The position numbers and the translations under genes were made by a program. From assembly GCF_003367175.1 (NCBI RefSeq), contig NZ_QRGA01000026.1, positions 1 to 64,000 of the forward strand: a stretch of DNA of 64,000 nt, written 5' to 3'. The notes beneath the pieces are model-generated. The model saw only the letters and a list, made by a program, of their open reading frames with translations. It did not search any database and was not told where the DNA came from. Positions 21,659-29,696 of the stretch are shown piece by piece (the stretch's first letter is position 1; each line of letters opens with the position of its first letter). This stretch comes from Trinickia dinghuensis (GTDB taxonomy: Bacteria > Pseudomonadota > Gammaproteobacteria > Burkholderiales > Burkholderiaceae).

Positions 21659-23023
21659 TCAAACCTCTCCCGCGAACCGCAGTTCGATCCGACACCCAGG
21701 CCGGTTATCGCCGATCTCGAGCGTCGCGCCGTGCACGCGCGCGACCGCTGCAACAAGGCTCAAGCCGAGGCCGTGCCCTTCGGTGGAAATCGCTTGTCCG
21801 ACACTGCGATAAAACGGCCGCAGCACCGCATCGCGCTCACCCACGGCAATACCGGGCCCCGTGTCCATCACGGCCAACCGATGCGTGCCCCGCTCGCCCA
21901 GGCGCGCTTCGAGCCCCACCGCCCCGCCGGCCGGCGTGAACTTCAGCGCGTTGTCCAGCAGGTTCTCGACGGCCCCGAACAGCAGATCGACGTCGCCGTG
22001 AACGCACACGGCCTCGTCCGTCTCCAGCCGCAGATCGATGCCGCGCCCTTCCGCGAGCGGTTCGTACAATTCGAAAATATCCCGCAGCAGCGCATCGAGC
22101 CGCACATCGCGGAAACTGCCGCGGCGTTCCACCGCTTCGACTTCGGCGATCCTCAGCAAAGCCGTGAAGCGGCCGAGCACCACGTCGGCCTGATTGATCG
22201 CGGCATCGATCGCCAGTTCGTAGTCGGCCGGCAACTCACTGCGCCGGCGCGCGCGTTCGAGCCCCGCGCGCAGCCGCGTCATGGGCGTGCGCAGATCGTG
22301 CGCGATGCCGGCACACACGCCGCGTACCTCGGCCACGAGTTGTTCGATCTCGTCGAGCATCGAATTGACGATGGCGGCCAGCCGGTCGATGTCGTGCCGC
22401 GTGCCGTGCGTCGGCAGCCGCCGGCTCAAATCCCCCGACATGATCGTCTGCGCGCGCTCGGCGATCTCACGGATGCGGCGATTCGACAGCGCGTTCATCG
22501 CGGCCGCAAAACCCGTGGCGAGCAGAATCGCCAGCGCCAGGCCGCCGCATAGCGTCCTGATCAGCGTCGTATCGAATTGGCGGATCCCGTCCGTCGAATG
22601 GCCCACCACGACGTAAAGCCCGCTCGTGGTCGGCACGATGATGCCGCGATAGTAATGCCCGTGTTCCTCGCCCTCGCCAGCAGGCGTCGCGTAGTCGAAC
22701 GGCTTGCCCGGATGCTCGTGCGCAAGCTGCCGGATATTGCCGGCAAGCCAGGTTCCGTTCAGGTCGAACACGCCGTAGGGCCGGCTGCGTGCCACCTCGC
22801 GCCGCGCCAGCTCCGAAATCTCCGCGATTGCATCGTTGCGCGAGATCGAATGAAACTCGTTGACCTCGCCGTACAAGCGCTCGTCGACCTGGTGGATCAG
22901 ATAGCGGTCGGTCAGCCAGTACAGCAGCGCGAACAACACCACGGCCGAGACGACGAACGCCACCGACAGCAAGACAATGCCCGTCGGCCGGAGTCTGGAT
23001 CTGGAACGATCGGCGCTACGCAT
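21659..23023 (-). CDS. Sensor histidine kinase of the TonB/phosphoesterase locus
   Basis: 454 residues. TM1 (about 15-37), a short periplasmic sensor region (38-156), TM2 (157-178), HAMP (about 176-230), HisKA with phospho-acceptor H242 in GIAHDLRTP, then an HATPase_c domain (N box ENLLDNALKF, G1 DTGPGI, G2 GHGLGLSL). The start overlaps the response regulator stop by 8 bp, so the two are coupled. The signal sensed is unknown; the position at the end of a TonB-receptor/phosphoesterase operon suggests it senses the substrate or its scarcity. Confidence 0.93.
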   Translation of the reverse strand: MRSADRSRSRLRPTGIVLLSVAFVVSAVVLFALLYWLTDRYLIHQVDERLYGEVNEFHSISRNDAIAEISELARREVARSRPYGVFDLNGTWLAGNIRQLAHEHPGKPFDYATPAGEGEEHGHYYRGIIVPTTSGLYVVVGHSTDGIRQFDTTLIRTLCGGLALAILLATGFAAAMNALSNRRIREIAERAQTIMSGDLSRRLPTHGTRHDIDRLAAIVNSMLDEIEQLVAEVRGVCAGIAHDLRTPMTRLRAGLERARRRSELPADYELAIDAAINQADVVLGRFTALLRIAEVEAVERRGSFRDVRLDALLRDIFELYEPLAEGRGIDLRLETDEAVCVHGDVDLLFGAVENLLDNALKFTPAGGAVGLEARLGERGTHRLAVMDTGPGIAVGERDAVLRPFYRSVGQAISTEGHGLGLSLVAAVARVHGATLEIGDNRPGCRIELRFAGEV

Positions 23024-23720
23024 GCAGCGTGTAGCCGACGTTGCGTACGGTGTGGATCATCTGCGGCAGCGTGCCGTTCAGACTGATGTGGCGGCGCAGC
23101 TGGCCGATGTGCATGTCGATCACGTTCGTCTGCGCATTGAAGTGGTAATTCCACGCCGCTTCGAACAGCATCGCGCGCGTGACGACCTGCCCCGCGTTGA
23201 GCATCAGATATTCGAGCAGCACGTATTCGCGCGGCTTCAGTTCGATCGGACGGCCCGCGCGCCGCACCGTGCGCAGGAGCGGATCGAGCTCGAGATCGCC
23301 CACGACGAGCCCGGTCTCGTTCATCGACATGCTGCGGCGGCGCAGCAGCGCGTTCAGGCGCGCGGTCATTTCGAGCGCGTCGAACGGCTTCGTGACGTAG
23401 TCGTCGCCGCCCGCGCGCAGCCCGCGCACACGATCGTCGACCGCGGCCAGCGCGGACAAGATCAGCACCGGCGTATTGCGGCCGACATTGCGCAGCGTCG
23501 AAAGAATCGACAACCCGTCGACGTCGGGCAGCATGCGGTCGAGCACGATCGCGTCGAACGCGCCGTCGAGCGCCTGCTGCAGCCCTTGGTGGCCGGTCGC
23601 GACGCACATCGCGTCGAAACCGAAGTCGTCGAGGGCCGCCTCGAGTTCCGTGCTCACGAGCGCGTCGTCCTCGATCACGAGGATGCGGGGACGACGCATC
23701 GCTGTGGGAAAGCCCGACAT
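23016..23720 (-). CDS. OmpR/PhoB-family response regulator
   Basis: 234 residues. Receiver: acidic pair D18/D19, phospho-acceptor D61 in VLDRMLPDVDGL and K112 in YVTKPFD. The C-terminal winged helix is of the OmpR type (ELKPREYVLLEYLM, VIDMHIGQLRRHI, TVRNVGYTL). ATG 23720 lies 4 bases after the phosphodiesterase stop; ATG 23699 is an alternative start and both lack a strong SD, which fits translational coupling. It pairs with the adjoining kinase; its target is probably this operon. Confidence 0.93.
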   Translation of the reverse strand: MSGFPTAMRRPRILVIEDDALVSTELEAALDDFGFDAMCVATGHQGLQQALDGAFDAIVLDRMLPDVDGLSILSTLRNVGRNTPVLILSALAAVDDRVRGLRAGGDDYVTKPFDALEMTARLNALLRRRSMSMNETGLVVGDLELDPLLRTVRRAGRPIELKPREYVLLEYLMLNAGQVVTRAMLFEAAWNYHFNAQTNVIDMHIGQLRRHISLNGTLPQMIHTVRNVGYTLHA

Positions 23721-23724
23721 CGGA

Positions 23725-25269
23725 TTACGGACCGGCGCGCGTAACGCCGGCTTCGTTCTGAGCGAGTGCATGGGAAGAGGTCCAATTGACACCGGGCAGT
23801 ATACCGGCACCTTCTCGCACGACGGCCTGCAGCTTATCGGGCGAAAGACCCAGTGCGCCAATGACGGTCGGCGCGACTTCCGTCGTCGACACCGGATAGC
23901 GCACGAGCCGGCCGCCCGCGAGCCCGGGATTCGACAGGATCAGCGCGACGCTCGTGTCGTCGTCGTGAAAACCGCCGTGCTCGGCCAGCTTGCCGTCGTG
24001 CGGGCTCGTATAGATCACGCCGTCGCGCGTCACGACGATGAGATCCGGGGTACGGCTGTCCTTCTTCGGCGACGGGAAGAGGTCGGCGAGGCGCGTGCCG
24101 TGCAGCACGTCCTGGATGCCTAGCTCATCCGCATGCGCGCGCAATGCCGCCGCAATCTTCGACGTTTCCGATTGATCCTTGAGCCAGATCAGCGCGCCAT
24201 GGTCGTAGGTAATCTGAGCCAACGCGCCCGGTGCGGCGACCCGTACCGCTTGCTCGAGCTTGTCGCTGTCGATCTTGTGCAGCAGCGCGGGATCGATGGG
24301 GCCGTTGCCGTGCTTGGCTGTGATCACGATCAGCGTGCTCTCGCGCAGGCCCTTCTTGTCGAGTTCCCGCACGAATCGGCCCAGCAGGCCGTCGACGAAG
24401 CCGATCGAGGCGTCGAGGCCCGGCGTGAGGTCGCCGTCCGCATCGCGCCAGCCGTGCAGTTTCTCGCCGACGTTGACCGACTGGAAGTTCATGCCGAAGA
24501 CGTTCGGCACCGGCGCATCCTTGCTGCCGTCGTGCGTGCGGCCGTCGATCTCGTACAAGATCGCGCGCGCCTTCATCGCGTCGTAGCGCTCGGTCTTGGC
24601 GAGCGAACCGGTGATCTCGGTCGTGGCCACGTTGTTCATGCCTTCGTAATTCCCGCCGATCTCCGGTAGGAAGATGTCGTTGACGCCGTTGCCCGACGGG
24701 CCCTGCACGATTTCATAGGTCGGATGCTTGTCGATCCATGCCGTATAGCCGCCCGCATCGTGCACGACGTCGAAGATCGTATTGACGCGCAGATAAGCGT
24801 GCGGCAGCAGCGGCGCACAGCCGTTCTTCGGATCGCGCGGCATCTTGGCGAGATCGATCGCGCTCGGCTTGCCGGTGTCGACGCTCTCGTCGTAGCGCAC
24901 GCGCGAACCGAGCGTGCTGCAATCGCTGCCGGGCGCGGCGAGGCTGCGGTCGTAGCTGTCGTCGTAGTAGACGCCGGTCACCGCGGGCGTGCCGCCCGTG
25001 ACGAGCGCCATGAGGCCCGGAAAGGAATCGGCGGGCGCCACCGTATGCGCGTTCGTGTAGTCGATGCCCTGCTTCGCGAGCGTCGCCAGCGTGCTGTCCG
25101 GATGGGCCGCCACGAAGTGCGCGAGATCCGAACCGTGCAGGCCGTCGACGCTGACGAGCAGCACGTGGCGCACCGGCGCATCGGCCGGCAATGCGGCCTT
25201 GGCCGGGCCGGCCACGCAAGCGGATGCGGCGATGCACAGAGAAACGAGCGGGGAAACGAACGCTTTCAT
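23725..25269 (-). CDS. Exported type I phosphodiesterase / alkaline phosphatase superfamily protein
   Basis: 514 residues with a cleavable signal peptide (MKAFVSPLVSLCIAASACVAG, cleavage near AKA). It has the nucleotide pyrophosphatase fold: first metal Asp D42 (VSVDGLHG), putative nucleophile S82 in ADSFPGLMALVTGG, D180/H182 (WIDKHPTY), H320 in ITAKHGNGPID and a late HGGFHDDD. Where classical NPPs have DHG, this protein has KHG (K319), a variant seen in some microbial relatives as far as I recall. It overlaps tonB by ATGA. Periplasmic phosphate-ester or nucleotide hydrolysis is likely; the substrate is unknown. Confidence 0.85.
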   Translation of the reverse strand: MKAFVSPLVSLCIAASACVAGPAKAALPADAPVRHVLLVSVDGLHGSDLAHFVAAHPDSTLATLAKQGIDYTNAHTVAPADSFPGLMALVTGGTPAVTGVYYDDSYDRSLAAPGSDCSTLGSRVRYDESVDTGKPSAIDLAKMPRDPKNGCAPLLPHAYLRVNTIFDVVHDAGGYTAWIDKHPTYEIVQGPSGNGVNDIFLPEIGGNYEGMNNVATTEITGSLAKTERYDAMKARAILYEIDGRTHDGSKDAPVPNVFGMNFQSVNVGEKLHGWRDADGDLTPGLDASIGFVDGLLGRFVRELDKKGLRESTLIVITAKHGNGPIDPALLHKIDSDKLEQAVRVAAPGALAQITYDHGALIWLKDQSETSKIAAALRAHADELGIQDVLHGTRLADLFPSPKKDSRTPDLIVVTRDGVIYTSPHDGKLAEHGGFHDDDTSVALILSNPGLAGGRLVRYPVSTTEVAPTVIGALGLSPDKLQAVVREGAGILPGVNWTSSHALAQNEAGVTRAGP

Positions 25270-26021
25270 TCTTGATTGTCTAGATTGAAGTTGACCCAAA
25301 GTTGTTCGGCGAGGCGCTTGCCGGCGAACGCCGCGGGCGGCTGCGGATAGGCGGCGTCGCGCACGGCCGCGACCGCGGCGCGATCGAGCATGCCGACACC
25401 GCTCGAGATCACGAGCTTGACCTCGGACACCGCGCCATCGCGATAGACGAAGGCCACGCGCGCGCGGCCTTCCATCCCGGCCATGCGAGCGGCTTCCGGA
25501 TACTTCAGCGCGGACTGGATCGCGGCGCGCATCTCGGCTTCGAAACTCGCATCGGGCCGCGACGGCGCGGGCGCCGGCGCGGCTTCATGCACGACGGGTG
25601 CTGCATCGGTAGGCGCAGCGGCCGGAACCGGCGCCGGTGCCGGCGCGGGCGGCATCACCGGCTGCTGCACCGCCTTCGGCGGCTGTTCGTGCACGACGTG
25701 CCGCACCTCGTGCACGACCGGCACGCGACGCGGCTGGACGACGGGTTTCGGCTGCGGCTTCGGCGGCACGGGCTTAGGCTCGGGCGGTGCCGGTTTCGGC
25801 GCCTGCACCGGCGGCGCGAGCGCGATCGTCATGGGCTGGGGCGGCGGGAGCTCGCGCGGCTGTTCGAGCCACACGAACAAACCGGCCAGCATCATCGCCT
25901 CGACCAAGAGCGCAAGCGCGGCGGATCGGTACAGCGGCCTGCGTGCTTTCACGCCGCTGCGCGTCCGGGGCTCGCGCAGGCTCAGGGACGACGGGTCGGT
26001 TTCGACGGTCATGACCCGCAT
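25266..26021 (-). CDS. TonB energy-transducing protein
   Basis: 251 residues: cytoplasmic stub, one TM anchor (SAALALLVEAMMLAGLFVWL), a long Pro/Lys/Glu periplasmic spacer (KPAPPEPKPVPPKPQPKP and more) and a C-terminal TonB domain (ALKYPEAARMAGMEGRARVA ... LWVNFNL). It couples ExbBD to outer-membrane receptors. ATG 26021 is one base after the exbD stop; ATG 26012 is an alternative. It overlaps the phosphodiesterase gene by ATGA. Confidence 0.92.
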   Translation of the reverse strand: MRVMTVETDPSSLSLREPRTRSGVKARRPLYRSAALALLVEAMMLAGLFVWLEQPRELPPPQPMTIALAPPVQAPKPAPPEPKPVPPKPQPKPVVQPRRVPVVHEVRHVVHEQPPKAVQQPVMPPAPAPAPVPAAAPTDAAPVVHEAAPAPAPSRPDASFEAEMRAAIQSALKYPEAARMAGMEGRARVAFVYRDGAVSEVKLVISSGVGMLDRAAVAAVRDAAYPQPPAAFAGKRLAEQLWVNFNLDNQE

Positions 26022-26022
26022 C

Positions 26023-26424
26023 TCAATTGGCCTGGCTCGGTTGAGCCGCAAGCGACACCTGCGTCACGCCCGCGGAGCGGCACGCGTCCATCACCGCGAC
26101 GAGCTTCTGCAACTGGGCTTGCTTCGAGCCCGCAATCGTCACGACCGTATGCGTGGGATCGGGACGCGCGGCGAGCATCGCGGTCAGATCCGCGGCGCTG
26201 AGCGTGCGGCCGTCCACCGAGATGCCGCCGTCGGCCGACAGCGTCACCGTGACCTTCGGCGGCGGCAGGCTCTGCGCGCTCGTGCTGGAAGGCAGCTGCG
26301 TGCGCAGGCCCGCATTCGGAATCATGTGCAGCGTGATCATGATGAAGAACACCAGCAGAAAAAACATGATGTCGATCATCGGGATGATCTCGATGCGCGC
26401 CTTCTTCACCTCGAAATACTTCAC
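26023..26424 (-). CDS. exbD: ExbD/TolR-family proton channel subunit
   Basis: 133 residues with one TM helix carrying the essential proton-relay Asp D18 (IPMIDIMFFLLVFFI, equivalent to E. coli ExbD D25), and a periplasmic domain. The start is GTG at 26424, two bases after the exbB stop; the preceding frame belongs to exbB. Works with ExbB and TonB. Confidence 0.92.
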   Translation of the reverse strand: MKYFEVKKARIEIIPMIDIMFFLLVFFIMITLHMIPNAGLRTQLPSSTSAQSLPPPKVTVTLSADGGISVDGRTLSAADLTAMLAARPDPTHTVVTIAGSKQAQLQKLVAVMDACRSAGVTQVSLAAQPSQAN

Positions 26425-26426
26425 GC

Positions 26427-27143
26427 TCAGGCTCCGTGTTGCGAGAACGACTTGACGACCACGTGCGGTGCGGTGCGTTCCTGCTTGGCGCTTTCGCGCG
26501 CTTCGTCGCGTGCTTCGCCGCGAGCCGAGTTGTCCGCCAGCCGGTTGACGAGCGCCGTCTTGAGCGTGTCGAGCTGATGCATGACGACGCGCAGGCGGTT
26601 GTTCATCCCATTGAAGAAAACCAAGCCGAGCATCGCGACGAACAGGCCCGATGCGGTCGCGATCAACGCCTCGGCAACGCCGCCCGTCACCTGCGTCGGC
26701 GCATTGCCCGGGTTGGACAGCACCTGGAACGCGTTGAACATGCCCACGATCGTGCCGAACAGGCCCAGCAGCGGCGCGAGCGTGACGATCGTATCGAGCA
26801 CCCAAAAGAAGCGATCGATCTGAGGCGCCTTGCGCATCACCACTTCCTCGAGACGCATCGACAGCGCTTCGCGGTCGGCCTGGCCGGCCAAACGGCCGGC
26901 CGTGTCGAACAGGTCGCCGCTCGGCATGCCCTGATCGCGCGCCGCCCAGCTCGCGAGCGTGGCCGCGCTCGGCGAGCCGTCCGCATCGAGTGCTTCGAGC
27001 GCCACGCACGTGGCGCGCGCGACACGTTGCAGGTACCACGATCGTTCGATGATGACCGTCAAGGCCACGAACAGCAGCGCGGCGATGACATAGAGCACGC
27101 CACCCGAATGATTGGCGAGACGCAACAACGTGTCGGTAGACAT
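26427..27143 (-). CDS. exbB: ExbB/TolQ/MotA-family proton channel protein
   Basis: 238 residues with three TM segments (about 15-35, 118-140, 160-182). The conserved core is TLAPLLGLFGTIVGMFNAF and ATASGLFVAMLGLVFFN. The ATG has AAGGAG nine bases upstream and lies 34 bases after the receptor stop. Its direct linkage to exbD, tonB and a receptor marks it as ExbB, not TolQ. Confidence 0.94.
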   Translation of the reverse strand: MSTDTLLRLANHSGGVLYVIAALLFVALTVIIERSWYLQRVARATCVALEALDADGSPSAATLASWAARDQGMPSGDLFDTAGRLAGQADREALSMRLEEVVMRKAPQIDRFFWVLDTIVTLAPLLGLFGTIVGMFNAFQVLSNPGNAPTQVTGGVAEALIATASGLFVAMLGLVFFNGMNNRLRVVMHQLDTLKTALVNRLADNSARGEARDEARESAKQERTAPHVVVKSFSQHGA

Positions 27144-27177
27144 GAGACGGAACTCCTTGGTGCTTGCTGCGGTAGTG

Positions 27178-29427
27178 TTAGAAAGTCGTCGAGATCGTGC
27201 CGATGACGGCGCGGCCCGGCGCCGTCCAGAACAGCGGCGTGCTGGCCGCGACCGTGTTGCCGGCCGTGCCGACGATGCTCGTGCGGTTGAACAGGTTGTC
27301 GATCTGCAAGCCGATCTTCGTGTCGTGCGTCCAGGGCGCGAGACTGTTGATCGTGTAGGTCGCGGCCAGATCGACTAGGCCATAGCCGCCGATCGGCTGA
27401 TTGTTGCCGTTGGCATCCGTATAGCCGTTCGGCTGGCGGCCGACGAACTTGTAGATCGCCGACGCGTCGAGCGGACCGCGCGAGTACAGCAGGCCGGCCG
27501 CGGCCGTCATCTTCGGCGCGCTCTGCACCCAGCCCGAACCGTCCTTGAACTGGGCCGAGTTCAGCGTCAGGTTGGCGTAGACATTGAAGCCGTGTCCGAG
27601 CGAGACCGTGCCTTCGGTCTCGAAGCCCTTGTAGTTCGCGCCGCCGCCGTTCGCGAAATACGTGACGCCGCCCGAGGTGTGGTGCGTGACCAGATTCAGG
27701 AAGTCGATGTAGTACAGATCGGCATCGAACGTCACCCGGTCGCTCTTGTAGACGGTGCCGAGCTGGTAGTTGTTGGTCTGCTCAGGATTGGGCTGACCCG
27801 ACACCGACGGCGAATTCACGTAGAACACGTTCAGGTTGGGCGCCAGATACCCCTGCGCAAACTGGGCGTACGTGCTCCAGTTCGAATTCAAGCGCTCGTT
27901 GACGGTGATCGACGGCAGGATCTTGGTCCAGCTGTGGCCGTAGTCGAGCGGCGTGCCCGTCTTCTGATTCTGCTGCGTGTAGATGTTGCGCGAGAAGTCG
28001 ACATAGCGCAGGCCAGGCGTGATCGTCAGGCCGTACTGCGGCAGCTTCCACGCGTATTGCGCGAACGGCTGGAACACCAGGAAGGTGTCCTGCATCGAGT
28101 CGTTCAGCACCGGATTCGACGGCGGCAGCGCGAAATTGAGCGTGTCGTCGACATCGAAGTTGTTGCGGAAGTTGGTCTGGTACGCGAGCCAGCCGCCCAG
28201 GCTCAGCGTGCCGGGTCCGAGATCGCGCTCGGCGCTGAAGATGTCGCCCCAGGCGCGGTAGTTGTTGTTCATCTCGACGCCCGGGACATCGTTCGCGCCG
28301 GGCAGCGTGGCGCCGGTGTCGGTGGTCACGCCGTTGGGCGATTCGCCGTTCGGATCGGCGCCGTTGAAGCCGTTGTGGTAGTACGCGTACGTATAGAGCT
28401 TGTTGTTGAAAGTCCAGTTGAACTGCTTCGTGCGGATATTCAGGTATTCGAAATCGGTGTTGATCTTGTCGAAGTTGTAGCCGTAGTAGGCCTGGCTCGT
28501 CGGATCGCCGGACAGGCCGTAGTTCGGGCCGAACTGGGCGATCTGCGCCGCCGTCGCGCCGTAGGAGACGTTCTGGTGCAGCCGGTTGTAATCGGCGAAG
28601 ATCGTGATCAGCGTGTTGTCGCCGATCGGCTTCTCGAGCTTGAAGTACAAGTTCTGGCGGCGCTGCGAGGCATTGGTGAGATAGCCGTCGCTGCCGCCGT
28701 AGGTGCCGCCGACCATCACGCGCGCATCGCCCCAGTTCTCCATCGTGCCGGAGTTGAACTCGAGACCGCCGAGCCCCGTGCCCCAGCTGCCGTACGAGCC
28801 GAACACGGTGAGCCCCGGCTTGGCCGAGGGCTCCTTGGAGTCCATGGCGATCGTTCCGCCGAAGGTCGCGAAGCCGATCTGACGCGCGTCGCCCGGGCCG
28901 CGGTCGACGTTGATCGAGCCGATTTCCTGATTCGTGAAGAACGAAGTCGAGTGATGCGTGAAGTCGTTCGAATCGCCGAACGGCACGCCGTCGAACGTCA
29001 CGTTGTACTGGCCGTCCTGGAAGCCGCGGATCGACAGTGCCTGCGATTCCATCAAACCGGAACCGTTCGGATCGACGTTCATCACGCTCGGTGCGATCGC
29101 GACGATGTCGCTGTAATTCGCGGTCGGCGCGGCGTTGTTCTCGATGTACTTGCGGCTGATCGTCGATTGCGGCTCCGTTGCCTGCAGCGAGGACTGCGTG
29201 GGCGCGTTCGCCGGAGCGCTCTCGCGCTTGGCCGCCTTCTTGGCGGCGACGTCGACATCGCTCGTCGCGGTGCTTTTCACGGAACCGAGGTCGCCCGTGG
29301 CCTGCGCCTGAGTAGTTTGCCCCTGAGCGGCTTGCGCATGAGCGGCATGGGCGCCGGCCATGCAAAGGGCGGCGAAAACGTAGCGCGTCAGCGGTTTGAG
29401 ACGAAGTTGCGCATGCACGGGTTGCAT
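27178..29427 (-). CDS. TonB-dependent outer-membrane receptor
   Basis: 749 residues. ATG 29427 (AAGGA eight bases upstream) gives a signal peptide ending AHAAHAQ. An Ala/Gln-rich linker follows, then a plug domain (about 85-210; SIRGFQDGQYNVTFDGVPFGDS, given here as SIRGF and FDGVPFGD) and a 22-strand-type barrel ending with the outer-membrane C-terminal Phe (GTISTTF). First gene of an operon with exbB, exbD, tonB, a phosphodiesterase and a two-component pair. No Fur-like site was seen upstream, so iron-siderophore uptake is not favoured. Substrate unknown. Confidence 0.93.
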   Translation of the reverse strand: MQPVHAQLRLKPLTRYVFAALCMAGAHAAHAQAAQGQTTQAQATGDLGSVKSTATSDVDVAAKKAAKRESAPANAPTQSSLQATEPQSTISRKYIENNAAPTANYSDIVAIAPSVMNVDPNGSGLMESQALSIRGFQDGQYNVTFDGVPFGDSNDFTHHSTSFFTNQEIGSINVDRGPGDARQIGFATFGGTIAMDSKEPSAKPGLTVFGSYGSWGTGLGGLEFNSGTMENWGDARVMVGGTYGGSDGYLTNASQRRQNLYFKLEKPIGDNTLITIFADYNRLHQNVSYGATAAQIAQFGPNYGLSGDPTSQAYYGYNFDKINTDFEYLNIRTKQFNWTFNNKLYTYAYYHNGFNGADPNGESPNGVTTDTGATLPGANDVPGVEMNNNYRAWGDIFSAERDLGPGTLSLGGWLAYQTNFRNNFDVDDTLNFALPPSNPVLNDSMQDTFLVFQPFAQYAWKLPQYGLTITPGLRYVDFSRNIYTQQNQKTGTPLDYGHSWTKILPSITVNERLNSNWSTYAQFAQGYLAPNLNVFYVNSPSVSGQPNPEQTNNYQLGTVYKSDRVTFDADLYYIDFLNLVTHHTSGGVTYFANGGGANYKGFETEGTVSLGHGFNVYANLTLNSAQFKDGSGWVQSAPKMTAAAGLLYSRGPLDASAIYKFVGRQPNGYTDANGNNQPIGGYGLVDLAATYTINSLAPWTHDTKIGLQIDNLFNRTSIVGTAGNTVAASTPLFWTAPGRAVIGTISTTF

Positions 29428-29485
29428 GATTCGGCGTCCTTGTTTCTGTGGGATAGCGGAAGGGCCTTGAAATTGGACGCCATCG

Positions 29486-29507
29486 TAAAGACACGCCGTT
29501 AATGACA
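29486..29507 (-). promoter_or_regulatory. Direct repeat upstream of the TonB-receptor operon
   Basis: On the - strand TGTCATTA and TGTCTTTA, 14 bases apart, 59 bases before the receptor ATG. Next to it is an AACT-N5-AGTT dyad (29519-29531). Direct repeats are typical of OmpR-family sites, but the 14-base period differs from the 11-base Pho box. Candidate only. Confidence 0.35.
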
Positions 29508-29696
29508 CGTGATGGAAAACTTACGTAGTTAAGATTTGCTTACGGTTTGCCTGCGAGGCCGGCGGGGCAAGCCGTGTGAGGAATGCGGGCGAACCGTGCA
29601 GCCTGGATCGGATCGGCGCGGGCGCCGGGCGAGAGGGCCGCCGATCTCCTCTGCTATATTCTTCCCATCCCTTTCATCACCACTTCAGCGCGACGC

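Noticed and set aside
29440-29560. Fur box or Pho box before the TonB receptor
   Set aside because: Neither consensus fits. The TGTC repeats are 14 bases apart, not 11, and no GATAAT-type Fur repeats are present.
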